Origin: Wolbachia endosymbiont (group B) of Hofmannophila pseudospretella
GTDB taxonomy: Bacteria > Pseudomonadota > Alphaproteobacteria > Rickettsiales > Anaplasmataceae
Assembly (NCBI RefSeq): GCF_964028515.1
Contig: NZ_OZ034788.1
Span: 992,001 to 1,056,000 of the forward strand
Direction of reading: 5' to 3'
DNA length: 64,000 nucleotides
Below the pieces are notes generated by a model. That model was not told the origin of the DNA and searched no databases. It saw only the letters and a list, made by a program, of their open reading frames with translations. A program made the translations under genes and the position numbers. Below, one piece after another: positions 47,401 through 56,836 of this stretch (positions within the stretch are counted from its first letter, which is position 1; every line of letters starts with the position of its first letter).

Positions 47401-48124
47401 GAGGACCTTGTATACCTTGAGGACCTGGTAATCCAATATCTCCTTTTGATCCAGGTGCACCTGGCTCTCCTTTGTCACCTTTAGAGCCAGTATCTCCTTT
47501 AGAACCTTCTGGACCAAGAAAACCTCGGTCACCCTTATTACCTTTGGAACCTTGCTCGCCCTTTAACCCCGGTTCACCGTTACGGCCTGATTCACCCTTT
47601 TGGCCTGGAGGACCTTGTACGCCCTTAACTAACGCTTTTAAAGAATCTTCTCGCTTTACACGCTCACCAAAAAAATGTGCTATTCTTTCTGAAAATCCCA
47701 TGGAATTAAGCTGATCTTTTTCCATTATAGCTACTGCTAAAGGATTTAGATGGGTTCTGTTAGAAGAAAATTCGGTAACAACTTGATTAATACTTGGAGT
47801 TATTCCATTAGTGCCTTGATTCCCTTTTTCTCCTTTAGGTCCTATAGGACCTTTATCTCCTTTTGATCCAGGCGCACCTGACGTTCCAGTATCTCCTTTA
47901 GAACCTTCTGGACCAAGAAAACCTCGATCACCCTTATTACCTTTGGAACCTTGTTCGCCCTTTAACCCCGGTTCACCGTTACGGCCTGGTTCACCCTTTT
48001 GGCCTGGAGGACCTTGTACGCCCTTAACTAACGCTTTTAAAGAATCTTCTCGCTTTACACGCTCACCAAAAAAATGTGCTATTCTTTCTGAAAATCCCAT
48101 GGAATTAAGCTGATCTTTTTCCAT
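44423..48124 (-). CDS. Collagen-like repeat protein, 3' part of an IS-split gene
   Basis: The 1233-aa frame holds four Gly-X-Y blocks (about 36-110, 169-319, 558-672 and 772-962), rich in GPKGDxGxKG. They are separated by helical spacers (320-557, 673-771) and followed by a coiled coil near 965-1040 and a non-collagen end with a polybasic RRKRR at residues 1052-1056. The segment beginning MEKDQLNSMGFSERIAHFF occurs twice (residues 1 and 134) because of a 399-bp duplication. Without IS5 copy 2 the frame continues upstream into 48993-50201. The ATG at 48124 has no ribosome binding site, so this part may be untranslated now. Host-directed adhesin or effector roles are speculation. Confidence 0.8.
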   Translation of the reverse strand: MEKDQLNSMGFSERIAHFFGERVKREDSLKALVKGVQGPPGQKGEPGRNGEPGLKGEQGSKGNKGDRGFLGPEGSKGDTGTSGAPGSKGDKGPIGPKGEKGNQGTNGITPSINQVVTEFSSNRTHLNPLAVAIMEKDQLNSMGFSERIAHFFGERVKREDSLKALVKGVQGPPGQKGESGRNGEPGLKGEQGSKGNKGDRGFLGPEGSKGDTGSKGDKGEPGAPGSKGDIGLPGPQGIQGPPGLRGNKGDQGSPGIQGQKGDIGPKGVDGTMGIKGDMGEKGEIGIKGKPGHLGQRGNKGESGSQGQPGSQGSKGEKGDASSAIEIATELVTSKKAELGAAVLNANGIKGENLATQIAGKINLNSQELVNKIDVAKLTEGVVSKLSLEEAKNIIKDTVSKITSDATKKNNPDPIAFQKYEKFAEKLAKLLVDRSSMSEIEANNLIKDKVSDWALAKYLLLHSDLNKQPKALEIVKQEIDKEKLIEYLLEYAKLKGDVNAAKTIVENIVHQFFDTQKVGEIGKAVLEAKNDQDKKVLVNDPVLREGIAEELRQNPGKIKGPKGDTGSKGDTGTDGLSGAQGPKGDKGEPGLRGFNGTQGLTGNKGEPGIDGLKGDIGPQGIKGEPGINGTKGDIGPKGLDGAMGIKGDMGEKGKIGSKGDKGDTGSKGDKGRDASPEKVAQKLINNGTIANQVLEYRDQGGDLVLEKQVAGRIISNQDIQTGIAIALADNRMEELADVLLSDANHTLVENLANNTGLTQSIAEELRKNPGEVQGPKGEKGDIGPKGIKGEPGIDGTKGDIGPKGLDGAMGIKGDRGDRGEKGEIGTPGTNGLQGPEGPKGEPGLRGFNGTQGLTGNKGEPGINGLKGDIGPQGIKGEPGIDGTKGDIGPKGLDGAIGIKGDRGEKGEIGSKGDKGDIGLQGPKGQVGRSGLKGMPGPQGPKGDTGAPGANGLPGSKGEDGIGADVANQFLREINQTRTEIRGAKEAAEAAKNASEGFANKVEELHNKTANLTKNAKNFNTQALRSQRDTEALYSQTKDIFCRTNPADQICGARRKRREIKKSSVTSGASRPTSFIPQIINFFYPAVGEDEYKVKNEIQEVAKIINAADIVTKFEEVLGATAVKCGISKKSLNFDPVELQSTIINKSLLNDENHNELLKFLCVTAKKSLPNYKQTSKCLFTFKDHMEKRLNEQQRAFVNTEKIIADNEQPRSFMSYVAPPSSLSAINQQVVGYLR

Positions 48125-48161
48125 TATAGCTGCTGCTAAAGTATATAGATGGGCTCTGTTA
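47513..48161 (-). repeat. 399-bp tandem duplication in the collagen-like gene
   Basis: The sequence starting CCAAGAAAACCTCG at 47513 recurs at 47912 with very few differences, a period of 399 bases (133 codons). The second copy continues up to the IS5 end at 48161 and, past the element, at 49024 onward (TTAGAAGAAAATTCGG). The frame is kept, so the duplication adds one head segment plus one Gly-X-Y block. Confidence 0.85.
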
Positions 48162-49023
48162 GAGCCTGTTCATAATCTTTTCAGAAGCAAAGCAGCGAAA
48201 GCAAGAACGACCATTTGCAGGCTAGTGTTGAGTTTCCGCTCGCAATTTTTCCACAATCGCCTACATTTTTGCAACCAAGCAAAAGATCTCTCAACAACCC
48301 ATCTTTTCGGCAATACGACAAAGGTGTGTAATTCGTTTCGCTTTATTACTTCAACGGTAGCGCCAATAGTTGCTTTTATTTGTGTTGCAAAATTTTCTCC
48401 TGTGTAGCCAGCATCAACTAGTATATTTTTAACTTCAGATAGGTTTTCTTTAGCATTTTTAACCATTCTCACAGCGCTACTACGATCAGTTATTTCTGCC
48501 GTTGTTATATAAATTGCGTGGGGTAAACCTTGTGTATCTACCGCAATATGGCGTTTTATTCCTGAAACCTTTTTGCCTGCATCATAGCCTTTTTCTTCAG
48601 CAGTATCTGCATTTTTTACGCTTTGTGCATCAATTATGCAGAAGCTGGTTTTTTCTTTCCGACCATTGTTTTGTCGGACCACGCCAACTATTTTTTTTTA
48701 ATACCAGCTCCAGAACACTTTCTTTATTTGCATCTGCTTTTTCACTCCACTTCTTAAAATAGTCGTAACAATTCCGCCATTTTGGAAACTCTTTTGGTAA
48801 CATTCTCCACTGGCAGCCACTTTTTAAGACGTATAACACTCCACAAAATACATGATATAAATCAAGTGTTCTTGGCTTTGTCCTCTTCCTGCAAGACTCC
48901 AGATCTGCTACAATAATCTCAAACTTTTCTCGACTTATATCACTTGGATATAAACTTCGCATATCCTACTTTATATACTTTATCCTCTCATTCTATCCCT
49001 TTTTTGAGATCACGTACAGGCTC
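48162..49023 (-). mobile_element. IS5-family (IS1031-like) element, copy 2
   Basis: This 862-bp element is the same as the one at 36618, in opposite orientation. Ends GAGCCTGTTCATAATC and, complemented, GAGCCTGTACG are flanked by TTA at 48159-48161 and 49024-49026. It interrupts the collagen-like gene inside the segment TEFSSNRAHLYTL. Removing the element and one TTA (865 bases) restores the frame. Confidence 0.92.
48170..48962 (-). CDS. IS5-family transposase, copy 2
   Basis: The first frame is 48962-48630 (110 aa) and the second 48682-48170 (170 aa). Both appear identical to those of copy 1, with IIDAQSVKNAD, VDAGYTGENF and ERSFAWL as DDE positions and the run of A between the frames. Both ends of the element are intact, so it may be active. 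Confidence 0.88.
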
Positions 49024-50201
49024 TTAGAAGAAAATTCGGTAACAACTTGATTAATACTTGGAGTTATTCCATTAGTGCCTTGATTTCCTTTTTCTCCTTT
49101 AGGTCCTTGATCGCCTTTTGATCCATGCGCACCTGACGATCCAGTATCCCCCTTGTCACCTTGAGGACCAGTCAATCCATAGTAGCCCATATCACCTTTT
49201 ACTCCCCTTACACCTGGCTCACCTTTAGGACCTTGTACACCAGTATGTTCTAATCTTTCAATTCTGCGTTTTAAAAGTTCAATTTCTGTTTCTAAATTTA
49301 TATGTTCTTGAATATTCACATCAACCTCCAAAAAGTTATCAAAATTTTCTAAGTTGTAATAATAAGGATATGGACCTGGTCTATTGTCGCGCTCATACCC
49401 AAAAGAATTAGGGTTAAAATCATGAAAATTTTTGCATGTGCTATTTTCATACGATATGCAACCAACATAATTATTGCCTAACTTTTTTACTGCGAAATAG
49501 TTATCTTGCGTTTCCAAGCTCTCAATTTCATAAAAAGGAAATAACTCGAATGTATTGCGTGCAAGACTGAACTGTGGAAAGATATGATTCAATATGCCAA
49601 CTTTTCTACCAGTTGAATCATATACATTAGCACTCTTATAGTATCTGTATATATATTGCGATTCCTTAAAAAAATAGTCTCCTATTTCTATTTTCAATCT
49701 TTTATTAGGTGAATTTTGAAGATCCTGAACAGTAAGGGTGATATTTTTGCTACTAATTATGTCTTTTGGATCTATTAAAACCTTGCTATTTTCTAGCGGT
49801 TCATAAGCAGCACTACATCTGTTAGGATTATATGTGTGAAAATAGTTACCATTTGTATAATTCTTAGGTATATGATCAATAGTATCTATGATAGTATTTT
49901 TGCCATCATAGTAATAATAATAAGGTTGATCAGAAGTAGTAACTAAAGCAAATTTGTAATCATTTCCTACCTTTTGTAGCTTTAGTTGTAGCCCTTGGAA
50001 TGAGTCGTCTAGTGTACTTTCCCTGTTATTCAAATCCAGAATTTTAAAACGCTGATTATCATCTCCGGTGATAATGTAAGATGCACTATTCAGGCTAAAT
50101 GTTGTTTTGTTATTTAATCTTATTTGTGCAGGTACCCTACGACCAGTTCTATTATTACAATCTTTTTGTAGAATACCTTCCTTTTCTAGTTTAAAACGCA
50201 T
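48993..50201 (-). pseudogene. Collagen-like repeat protein, 5' part, cut by IS5
   Basis: I start at ATG 50201, five bases after GGGAGG, rather than GTG 50207. About 270 residues of unrecognised tyrosine/asparagine-rich domain (YYYYYDGKN, FPFYEIESLETQDNYFAVKK) are followed by a coiled coil (INLETEIELLKRRIERLEHTG) and a Gly-X-Y block (GVQGPKGEPGVRGVKGDMGY). The native frame ends at GITPSINQVVTEFSS; the last residues come from IS5. A coil next to collagen often acts as a trimerisation nucleus. Rejoined with 44423-48124 the gene would have about 1637 codons. Confidence 0.8.
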
Positions 50202-50207
50202 CTCCAC

Positions 50208-50575
50208 CTCCCTTTGCGATTAGATATAATTAATTTATGGGTATTAATTATTGGTTAATAATGATGATAAGTAAATATAATTATATTTTACACTAATTTA
50301 ATTATAAATTAACTTATGACAGAAAGTTGTTTCTTTTATAACTGAGCATAAAAATGCTTTATATTATCGAATTTCTTACCACTCCAGCTCTTTCACCTTA
50401 TAGATGATGTCGTTCCTGTGCTTAATACTGAAATCTAGTTCTTCCATAATCTCGTTGGAAACGTCTTCAGTATAGGGATAAACTTTTATTAATTTACAGA
50501 AAGAACCCTACCCCCAGGATAAAGAAGCTAGTTAAATTTGTCAAGCAATTTTTTCATGACCAGCTAGATAAATAG
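50208..50575. other. Gene-free gap with a decayed palindromic repeat
   Basis: The 368 bases upstream of the collagen-like gene are very AT-rich and hold no open frame. A stretch at about 50406-50450 (GATGTCGTTCCTGTGCTTAA and on) resembles a degraded arm of the palindromic repeat family. The promoter of the collagen-like gene should lie at 50208-50300, but I see no clear consensus. Confidence 0.45.
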
Positions 50576-52039
50576 CTACTTCTTCAATTTGATTGAGGTG
50601 AAAAATTGATTGCCGTTGCGATAAATAAGCAGCATTACTGAATCTTTGCCGTCTTTTTTTACTGCTGAATCAATTTGTTTTTGAAAATCATTAGTATTTT
50701 CAATATCGATTCCATCTAGTTGGATAATTATATCACCTTTCTTAATAACACGTAGTGTAGAATTACTACTACTATCTACACTAATAACTACTACACCCTT
50801 TGTGGGTGCATTATTTTTTAGTTCTTTTGGCAAATTTGAAACGGTTAAACCACTTATATAACTAGATGTTGATTTATTTTCTTCTTGATTATTACCTGAA
50901 TCATCATTTGTAGATTCCTCGATTGCAACCTTGATATTGACTTCTTTACCTTTTCTAAGTAATTTAACCTGTACTTTCTTTCCGGGCTCAGTTCGTGAAA
51001 CCATATGAGGTAATTGCGTCATTCTATCAATTTTTTTGCCGTCAAACTCTAATAGTATATCACCTACTTTGATTCCTCCTTTCTCTGCAGGACTGCCCTT
51101 TACTACGCTTGCAACTAATGCACCTTTGATATCTTTTAAACCCAAGGATTCAGCAAATTCTTTTGTTATAGGCTGAACTTGCACGCCAAGCCAACCATGT
51201 TTTATTTTTTTACCACTTTTTAATGTGTCAATAATTGAAATAGCTAGATTAGATGGTATAGCAAAGCCTATACCCACGTTACCGCCAGACTCAGATGGGG
51301 AATAAATAGCAGTATTAATACCTATAACTTTTCCATTTAGATGAAATAGTGGTCCCCCTGAGTTACCTCTATTAATTGCAGCATCAGTTTGAATAAATTC
51401 ATTCATAGTACCAATACTAATGTCTCTAGATCTTGCAGATACAATTCCTGTACTTACAGAGCCACCTAAACCAAAAGGGTTGCCTATTGCAATAACTGTA
51501 TCACCAACTCTTGCTTTATCAGAATTACCAAATTCAACAAAAGGAAGATCTTTATCAGAATTAATCTTAAGCACAGCAAGATCAGTTTTTGCATCATAGC
51601 CTAAAACTTCTGCTTTGAAATAAGTATTATCGTTCATAGTAACTGTAATATCTTGGGCATTTTTAATAACGTGATAGTTGGTTACTATGGTTCCACTTTT
51701 ATCTATAATAAATCCAGACCCAAGTAACGTCACTTCTCTATTAATGCTAGGAGCTCTATCAAAAAATTGATCAAAATGCTCGAAAAATTCTCTAAAGTCA
51801 TCAAAGAAATTATTTCTTGGCGTAAAGGGAATTTTAGTTCTACTGTTATTTTCTTGCTTAACTATTTGCTCACTTGAAATATTTACAACTGCGGGAATAA
51901 GTTCTTCCACTATATCAGCAAGCCCTTTATTACAACTGCATACAGGATCTGCAACTGTTTTTGCAAACAGATTAGCATATGAAGAAAATGAAATTAAAAA
52001 ATATGCAAATATAGATAAAATAAATGCTTTACTTTTCAT
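50576..52039 (-). CDS. degP: HtrA/DegP-family periplasmic serine protease
   Basis: The 487-aa protein has an N-terminal signal peptide (MKSKAFILSIFAYFLISFSS) and a trypsin-like protease domain with the triad His123 (TNYHVIKNA), Asp153 (AKTDLAVLKI) and Ser227 (RGNSGGPLF), followed by two PDZ domains (GALVASVVKGSPAEKGGIKVGD and GVVVISVDSSSNSTLRVIKKGD, given in part). It degrades or refolds damaged envelope proteins. It is the third gene of the hflK-hflC-htrA order typical of alphaproteobacteria. Confidence 0.95.
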   Translation of the reverse strand: MKSKAFILSIFAYFLISFSSYANLFAKTVADPVCSCNKGLADIVEELIPAVVNISSEQIVKQENNSRTKIPFTPRNNFFDDFREFFEHFDQFFDRAPSINREVTLLGSGFIIDKSGTIVTNYHVIKNAQDITVTMNDNTYFKAEVLGYDAKTDLAVLKINSDKDLPFVEFGNSDKARVGDTVIAIGNPFGLGGSVSTGIVSARSRDISIGTMNEFIQTDAAINRGNSGGPLFHLNGKVIGINTAIYSPSESGGNVGIGFAIPSNLAISIIDTLKSGKKIKHGWLGVQVQPITKEFAESLGLKDIKGALVASVVKGSPAEKGGIKVGDILLEFDGKKIDRMTQLPHMVSRTEPGKKVQVKLLRKGKEVNIKVAIEESTNDDSGNNQEENKSTSSYISGLTVSNLPKELKNNAPTKGVVVISVDSSSNSTLRVIKKGDIIIQLDGIDIENTNDFQKQIDSAVKKDGKDSVMLLIYRNGNQFFTSIKLKK

Positions 52040-52042
52040 AAA

Positions 52043-52915
52043 CTATTTCCATCCCTTGTTCAAAATATCTAAGAAATTATTATTTGGTGAAAGCACAAAT
52101 TTAGTATTACCCTCAGCAAATGATTTACTGTAAGCTTTCATAGAGCGATAAAAGTTAAAAAACTCTTCATCAACCTTGAATGCCTCATTATAGATTCTAG
52201 TTGCTTCAGCATAACCACGGCCTCTTATTTCATGTGATTCTTTTACTGCACTAGAGACAATTCCCCTTTTTAATTTATCAGCTTTTGATCTAATTTCTTG
52301 TCCAGCTTGTTCTCCTTCTGCTCTAATTTCTTTTGCTTCCTTTTCCCTTTCAGTTTGCATGCGGCGGAATATTGCAGAACTATTTTCTTCTGGTAGATCT
52401 GCTCTCTTAATTCTTACATCTATTATTTCTATGCCAAATTTTCCAGCTTCAGAATAAACTCCACGTTGAATTAATTGCATAACTTCTGATCTCTTTTCAT
52501 TCAACAAACTAATTAATGAAAATCTTCCTATATTCTCTCTTATGTGAGCTTCTATGACAGGATATAATCTTCTAACTAGCCCTGATTCATTTTTCACAGT
52601 TTGGTAAAAAGTGATAGGATCTATTATTTTATATTTTGCATAAGCATCTACTATAATACGCTTTTGATCTGCAGTTATCACTTCCCTTGGAGTTTTATCA
52701 GGACTTAGATCTAAAATTCTCTTATCAAGAAATTCTACGTTATTTATAAATGGTAGCTTAAAATATAAACCACTGTCTTTAACATCTCTGACGACTTTAC
52801 CTAATTGTATAACTATCGCTTGTTTTGTTTCTTGAACAACAAAGATTGAATTAGATAATGCAATCAATAATGCAACAAATACAAAAGCAAAAACAATTTT
52901 AATATTACTACTCAT
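52043..52915 (-). CDS. hflC: HflC protease modulator (SPFH domain)
   Basis: The 290-aa protein has one N-terminal membrane helix (IKIVFAFVFVALLIALSNSIF) and an SPFH/band 7 domain (VVQETKQAIVIQLGKVV, LYFKLPFINNVEFLDKR), with a coiled coil (TEREKEAKEIRAEGEQAGQE). With HflK it forms a large periplasmic-facing cage around FtsH and modulates its protease activity. It lies 3 bases from both neighbours. Confidence 0.95.
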   Translation of the reverse strand: MSSNIKIVFAFVFVALLIALSNSIFVVQETKQAIVIQLGKVVRDVKDSGLYFKLPFINNVEFLDKRILDLSPDKTPREVITADQKRIIVDAYAKYKIIDPITFYQTVKNESGLVRRLYPVIEAHIRENIGRFSLISLLNEKRSEVMQLIQRGVYSEAGKFGIEIIDVRIKRADLPEENSSAIFRRMQTEREKEAKEIRAEGEQAGQEIRSKADKLKRGIVSSAVKESHEIRGRGYAEATRIYNEAFKVDEEFFNFYRSMKAYSKSFAEGNTKFVLSPNNNFLDILNKGWK

Positions 52916-52917
52916 GA

Positions 52918-53943
52918 CTATTTTCCTAGATTTGTAAGAGGTAAATAAGAGAACATACCTTTTAGATCGTCTGTTATAACAAATTTATCTACCTTGCTAA
53001 AAATATTTTCCATAGTTTCAAGATAAATACGATTCTTAACAAGAGAAGGATTTTGTCTATATTCTTCATGAAGAGATAAAAAGCGATTTGCATTACCTTT
53101 TGCTTCATTTATTATTTCATTCTCGTATGCTTCTGCATCTAATTTTATCTTTATTGCTTCACCTTTTGCACGAGGTATAATATCATTACTGTAAGCGTAT
53201 GCTTCGTTTATGGTACGCTCCTTATCTGCGCGAGCACTTTGTACATCCCTAAATGAGCTAATCACCTTTTCTGGTGGATCAATTTTTTTCATTTGAACGG
53301 ATAAAATCTCTATACCCATTTGATATCCATCAAGAATCTGTTGCAATAAAATTCTAGTATCTCTGGAAATTTCAGCCCTGCCTTGACCTTCGAGTGCAAA
53401 AGAGATCGTATTCTTACCTATTATTTCTCTCATAGCACTTTCAGCAGCATTTTTAACGCTAAAACCAGGTTTATAATCCCGCACTTTGAATAAATAATCT
53501 TTAGCATCCCTGACTCTCCATTGGACCTCAAAGTTAACGTTGACTATGTTCTCATCTCCGGTGAGCATCACTCCTTCACCACGATCTGTATCTCGCCCAT
53601 AAGAGCTGCTTATGCCAATTTCTTCACGATTTACTTCTTTAACATTCACTTTAAAAACCTTACCAACAGGATAGGGAAAGTGATAGCGCAAACCAGATGT
53701 TTCTGTATTGGAATATTTGCCAAAAGTAAGTTCTATACCTTCCTCACTAGGATGGACAATATAGAAACCAGTACAAAAATAAAACAACAAAACAATGAAA
53801 ATGATGAAATAAGGTTTTTTCCCTCTATTTCTGGTTAAGCCATTAAAAAAGCATCTTATATCAGACACAGCTTTACTTAAAATATCTTCATTACCTGGAC
53901 CTGACGGTTTCTTTCCAAGATTCCAAGGATTACGCTCATCCAT
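52918..53943 (-). CDS. hflK: HflK protease modulator (SPFH domain)
   Basis: I start at ATG 53943, which gives MDERNPWNLGKKPSGPGNED, the glycine/proline-rich HflK N-terminus; the frame from 54003 adds 20 atypical residues. One membrane helix (YFIIFIVLLFYFCTGFYIV) is followed by the SPFH domain with PSEEGIELTFGKYSN and LRYHFPYPVGKVFKV, and a coiled coil. It partners HflC in the FtsH complex. Confidence 0.95.
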   Translation of the reverse strand: MDERNPWNLGKKPSGPGNEDILSKAVSDIRCFFNGLTRNRGKKPYFIIFIVLLFYFCTGFYIVHPSEEGIELTFGKYSNTETSGLRYHFPYPVGKVFKVNVKEVNREEIGISSSYGRDTDRGEGVMLTGDENIVNVNFEVQWRVRDAKDYLFKVRDYKPGFSVKNAAESAMREIIGKNTISFALEGQGRAEISRDTRILLQQILDGYQMGIEILSVQMKKIDPPEKVISSFRDVQSARADKERTINEAYAYSNDIIPRAKGEAIKIKLDAEAYENEIINEAKGNANRFLSLHEEYRQNPSLVKNRIYLETMENIFSKVDKFVITDDLKGMFSYLPLTNLGK

Positions 53944-54357
53944 AAAAATTATTAATTGTATAACTAATACGCTGATATTACTTAATCTTATCAAAAAATG
54001 CAAAACTATTTTGTTTACAAATTAATGATCAGAGTGAAGGATGTGATCATACACTTCCTTTTTTTCTATATGTTATGGTCAATTCTACAGAATTTCTAGC
54101 TTTTTTTGAATTCTTTATTGTCGTTTTTGATAAGTATCTTTAGTTGTATATTAATTATTAACATAAAAGACAATGCCTGGGATTTAGGAAACTTAATTTT
54201 AATCAAGTAGCTGCATAATAAATCATTGTCAAGTGATGGAATGACATTATCTACTATGCAAATTACCTGCAAATTGCAATGTTCAAACAATTGTGTATCT
54301 GAGTTTTGAGATGACGAAACTAGAGTTGTATAATCTATACATATTTGTGATAACTTC
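53944..54357. other. Gene-free gap
   Basis: The 414 bases between hflK and mutL hold no supported gene. The 95-codon minus-strand frame over part of it has no recognisable pattern and overlaps mutL. A fragment at about 54226-54252 (TCAAGTGATGGAATGACATT) looks like a degraded arm of the palindromic repeat. The hflK promoter should be near 53950-54050, but I cannot define it. Confidence 0.45.
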
Positions 54358-56187
54358 TCACCTTCGCTCAAATAACTTTTCAATATCGCTTAATTTCATT
54401 TCTATATAGGTTGGCCTTCCGTGATTACATTGTCCAGAATAAGGTGTCTTTTCCATTTGCCTCAATAATTCATTCATCTCCTCCAATTTCATCTTTCTGC
54501 CTGCTCTTATTGATCCATAACAAGCAATTGTGGCTAGTATTTTATTCACCTTATCCTCTATAGGTAATGTATCTTCTATTTCTGTTAGTCTATCCACTAT
54601 ATCAATGAGCATTCTCTTTGTGTCTATTGCTCCTAAGATTGCAGGAACTTCTTTTACTATGATCTTATTTTCTGATTTAATTTCAATCTCAAAACCCATC
54701 TCAAAAAGTTTATCTTTATAAGTTTTAATCATTTCCATTCCAGCTTGATTTTTGATTTCAACCATTTCAGGCAAAAGAAGTTTTTGTCTTTTTATACTTG
54801 ATTTCTCCTTTAAGCACTCGTATACTAGTCTTTCATGGGCTGCATGCTGATCTACTATAATTAGTTTGTCTCTTACCTCAGCAATAATATAAGTATTGTA
54901 GATTTGACAGTGTGCAAACCCAAGTGGATAATCCCTTATTAGATCGGTTTGTTTCCTTTCCAAAATTGTAGTTTCTGCTCGTGGAGGAGATTTTTGCATA
55001 CCAGTATAATCAAACGATTTTGAATGTTCTGATAAGCTTTTTGTCTCTATATTTGGAGAAGTAAATTCTCTCATTAATTGGTTTTCAAAAGGATCTGACC
55101 TTCTTCCATAAAATTCATTTTTAAGACTAGACCTACTAAAAGGATCTGATGATAGATGATTCGTTGTTGTTCTAGTCTGGGCCAATACAGTTTCTGCAAG
55201 ATCTATTCTCTTTGATAGCACTTTTATTAGCCCTCTTCTCACTATTTCATATATTAGCCTCTTGTTCTGAAACCTTACCTCTGATTTATTTGGATGCACA
55301 TTTACATCAACTTGATCATACGGTATCTCTAAGTGCAGCGCTGCAAAAGGATATCTATTGCTTGGAATAAGGTCGTGATACGCATAACGAATTGCACCAA
55401 TAAGTAGATTATCTTTAATTGGTCTACCATTAACAAATATATAGATCTGAGTTGAATTGCTACGATTGACAGTAGGTTTACAGATGTATCCTGTAAGTCT
55501 AATGCCATCTTCTTCTTCACTAATTTGCAAAGAGTTTTCATGAAATTCTTCTTCTACTTCGCATAGCCTGCTAAATAATGAGGTCTGCTTAGTATACTTA
55601 AGAAGCTTCTTATTATCGGAGATAAGAGTAAACTCAATTCCATAATTGATCATTGCTAAGTTGTTTACAATATCAACAATGCTTTGTGTTTCTGCCCTTT
55701 CGGTTTTGAGAAATTTTAGTCTATTTGGTGTGGCAAAAAATAAATCTCGTACTTCAATATATGTTCCTGTCGATAAAGGATAAGGAACAAGCTCTTCTAT
55801 TTTTTCTCCCCCCTCATATCTTATAGACCATGCTTGATCTGCTTTGCTTGCCTTAGATGATAATTTTATTCTGCTTACTGCTGCAATTGAAGACAAAGCT
55901 TCTCCTCTAAAGCCAAGATGCTTAATCTCTATCAATTCACTATCACTCAATTTTGAAGTAGCATGGCGCATAAACGCAAGTTCTAAATCATCCTTTTTTA
56001 CTCCGCTACCATTATCGATCACAGTAATGAGGTTACGCCCACCACTTTCTATTCTAATTTCTATCTCTGAGCTTTTTGCATCTATTGCATTTTCCACTAA
56101 TTCCTTTACCACACTTGCAGGCCTTTCTATTACCTCTCCTGCTGCTATACGATTTATGGTTTTTGTATCTAAAAGAACTATTGCCAT
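54358..56187 (-). CDS. mutL: DNA mismatch repair protein MutL
   Basis: The 609-aa GHKL ATPase has [47 protein letters not shown] and [14 protein letters not shown] in the N-terminal ATPase domain (given here in part). The C-terminal domain contains [12 protein letters not shown] near residue 447, which fits the DQHA(X)2E(X)4E metal-binding motif of endonuclease-type MutL, and CNHGRPT near the end. It probably nicks DNA itself, as in bacteria without MutH. It overlaps purE by one base. Confidence 0.95.
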   Translation of the reverse strand: MAIVLLDTKTINRIAAGEVIERPASVVKELVENAIDAKSSEIEIRIESGGRNLITVIDNGSGVKKDDLELAFMRHATSKLSDSELIEIKHLGFRGEALSSIAAVSRIKLSSKASKADQAWSIRYEGGEKIEELVPYPLSTGTYIEVRDLFFATPNRLKFLKTERAETQSIVDIVNNLAMINYGIEFTLISDNKKLLKYTKQTSLFSRLCEVEEEFHENSLQISEEEDGIRLTGYICKPTVNRSNSTQIYIFVNGRPIKDNLLIGAIRYAYHDLIPSNRYPFAALHLEIPYDQVDVNVHPNKSEVRFQNKRLIYEIVRRGLIKVLSKRIDLAETVLAQTRTTTNHLSSDPFSRSSLKNEFYGRRSDPFENQLMREFTSPNIETKSLSEHSKSFDYTGMQKSPPRAETTILERKQTDLIRDYPLGFAHCQIYNTYIIAEVRDKLIIVDQHAAHERLVYECLKEKSSIKRQKLLLPEMVEIKNQAGMEMIKTYKDKLFEMGFEIEIKSENKIIVKEVPAILGAIDTKRMLIDIVDRLTEIEDTLPIEDKVNKILATIACYGSIRAGRKMKLEEMNELLRQMEKTPYSGQCNHGRPTYIEMKLSDIEKLFERR

Positions 56188-56687
56188 TATAATGTTGGTT
56201 TTTCTTTTACTGCTTTAGTTTGCTCCTCTCTCCATTTTTTTAATCTATCTGCAATTTCACTATTAGAAATCGATAATATAGATGCAGCAGTAATAGCGGC
56301 ATTGCATGCTCCACTCTCTCCTATAGACATTGTTGCAACTGGAACACCTTTTGGCATCTGCACTATAGATAATAGACTATCTAGCCCATTTAATTGCTTG
56401 CTATGAACAGGAATACCGATAACAGGTAAATAAGTAAGCGATGCAGTCATACCGGGTAAATGAGCCGCTCCTCCTGCACCAGCTATAATAACCTTAAAGC
56501 CTTTTTCTTGAGCAGACTTAGTAAAATTAAAGAGTCTCTCTGGTGTTCTATGTGCGGATATTATAAATACATCATGTGAAATTTCCAATTCTTTTAATAG
56601 GTTAATAGCATGCACCATAGTGCCATAATCCGACTCGCTTCCCATAATTACAGCAACATCCTTTTTCATTTTTTCTGTATTAGACAT
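56187..56687 (-). CDS. purE: N5-carboxyaminoimidazole ribonucleotide mutase PurE
   Basis: The 166-aa class I PurE has the start [20 protein letters not shown], then [12 protein letters not shown] with the catalytic His, [19 protein letters not shown] and [20 protein letters not shown]. It converts N5-CAIR to CAIR in purine synthesis. It is directly upstream of mutL on the same strand. Confidence 0.96.
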   Translation of the reverse strand: MSNTEKMKKDVAVIMGSESDYGTMVHAINLLKELEISHDVFIISAHRTPERLFNFTKSAQEKGFKVIIAGAGGAAHLPGMTASLTYLPVIGIPVHSKQLNGLDSLLSIVQMPKGVPVATMSIGESGACNAAITAASILSISNSEIADRLKKWREEQTKAVKEKPTL

Positions 56688-56836
56688 GATTTTATTTACT
56701 AACCAAATAGTATTTCAGAAGCAACAAATATTTGAATTAAATTACGAATATGATATAGCATTCTCATTAAATAGAAACTTTAAAAATTAAAATGAATCCC
56801 TATATTAAAATATAGAGGTATAAATTTCGGATATAA

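Noticed and set aside
54096..54383. 95-codon minus-strand frame after mutL
   Set aside because: It overlaps the mutL end, has no recognisable motif, and its sequence is AT-rich intergenic in style.
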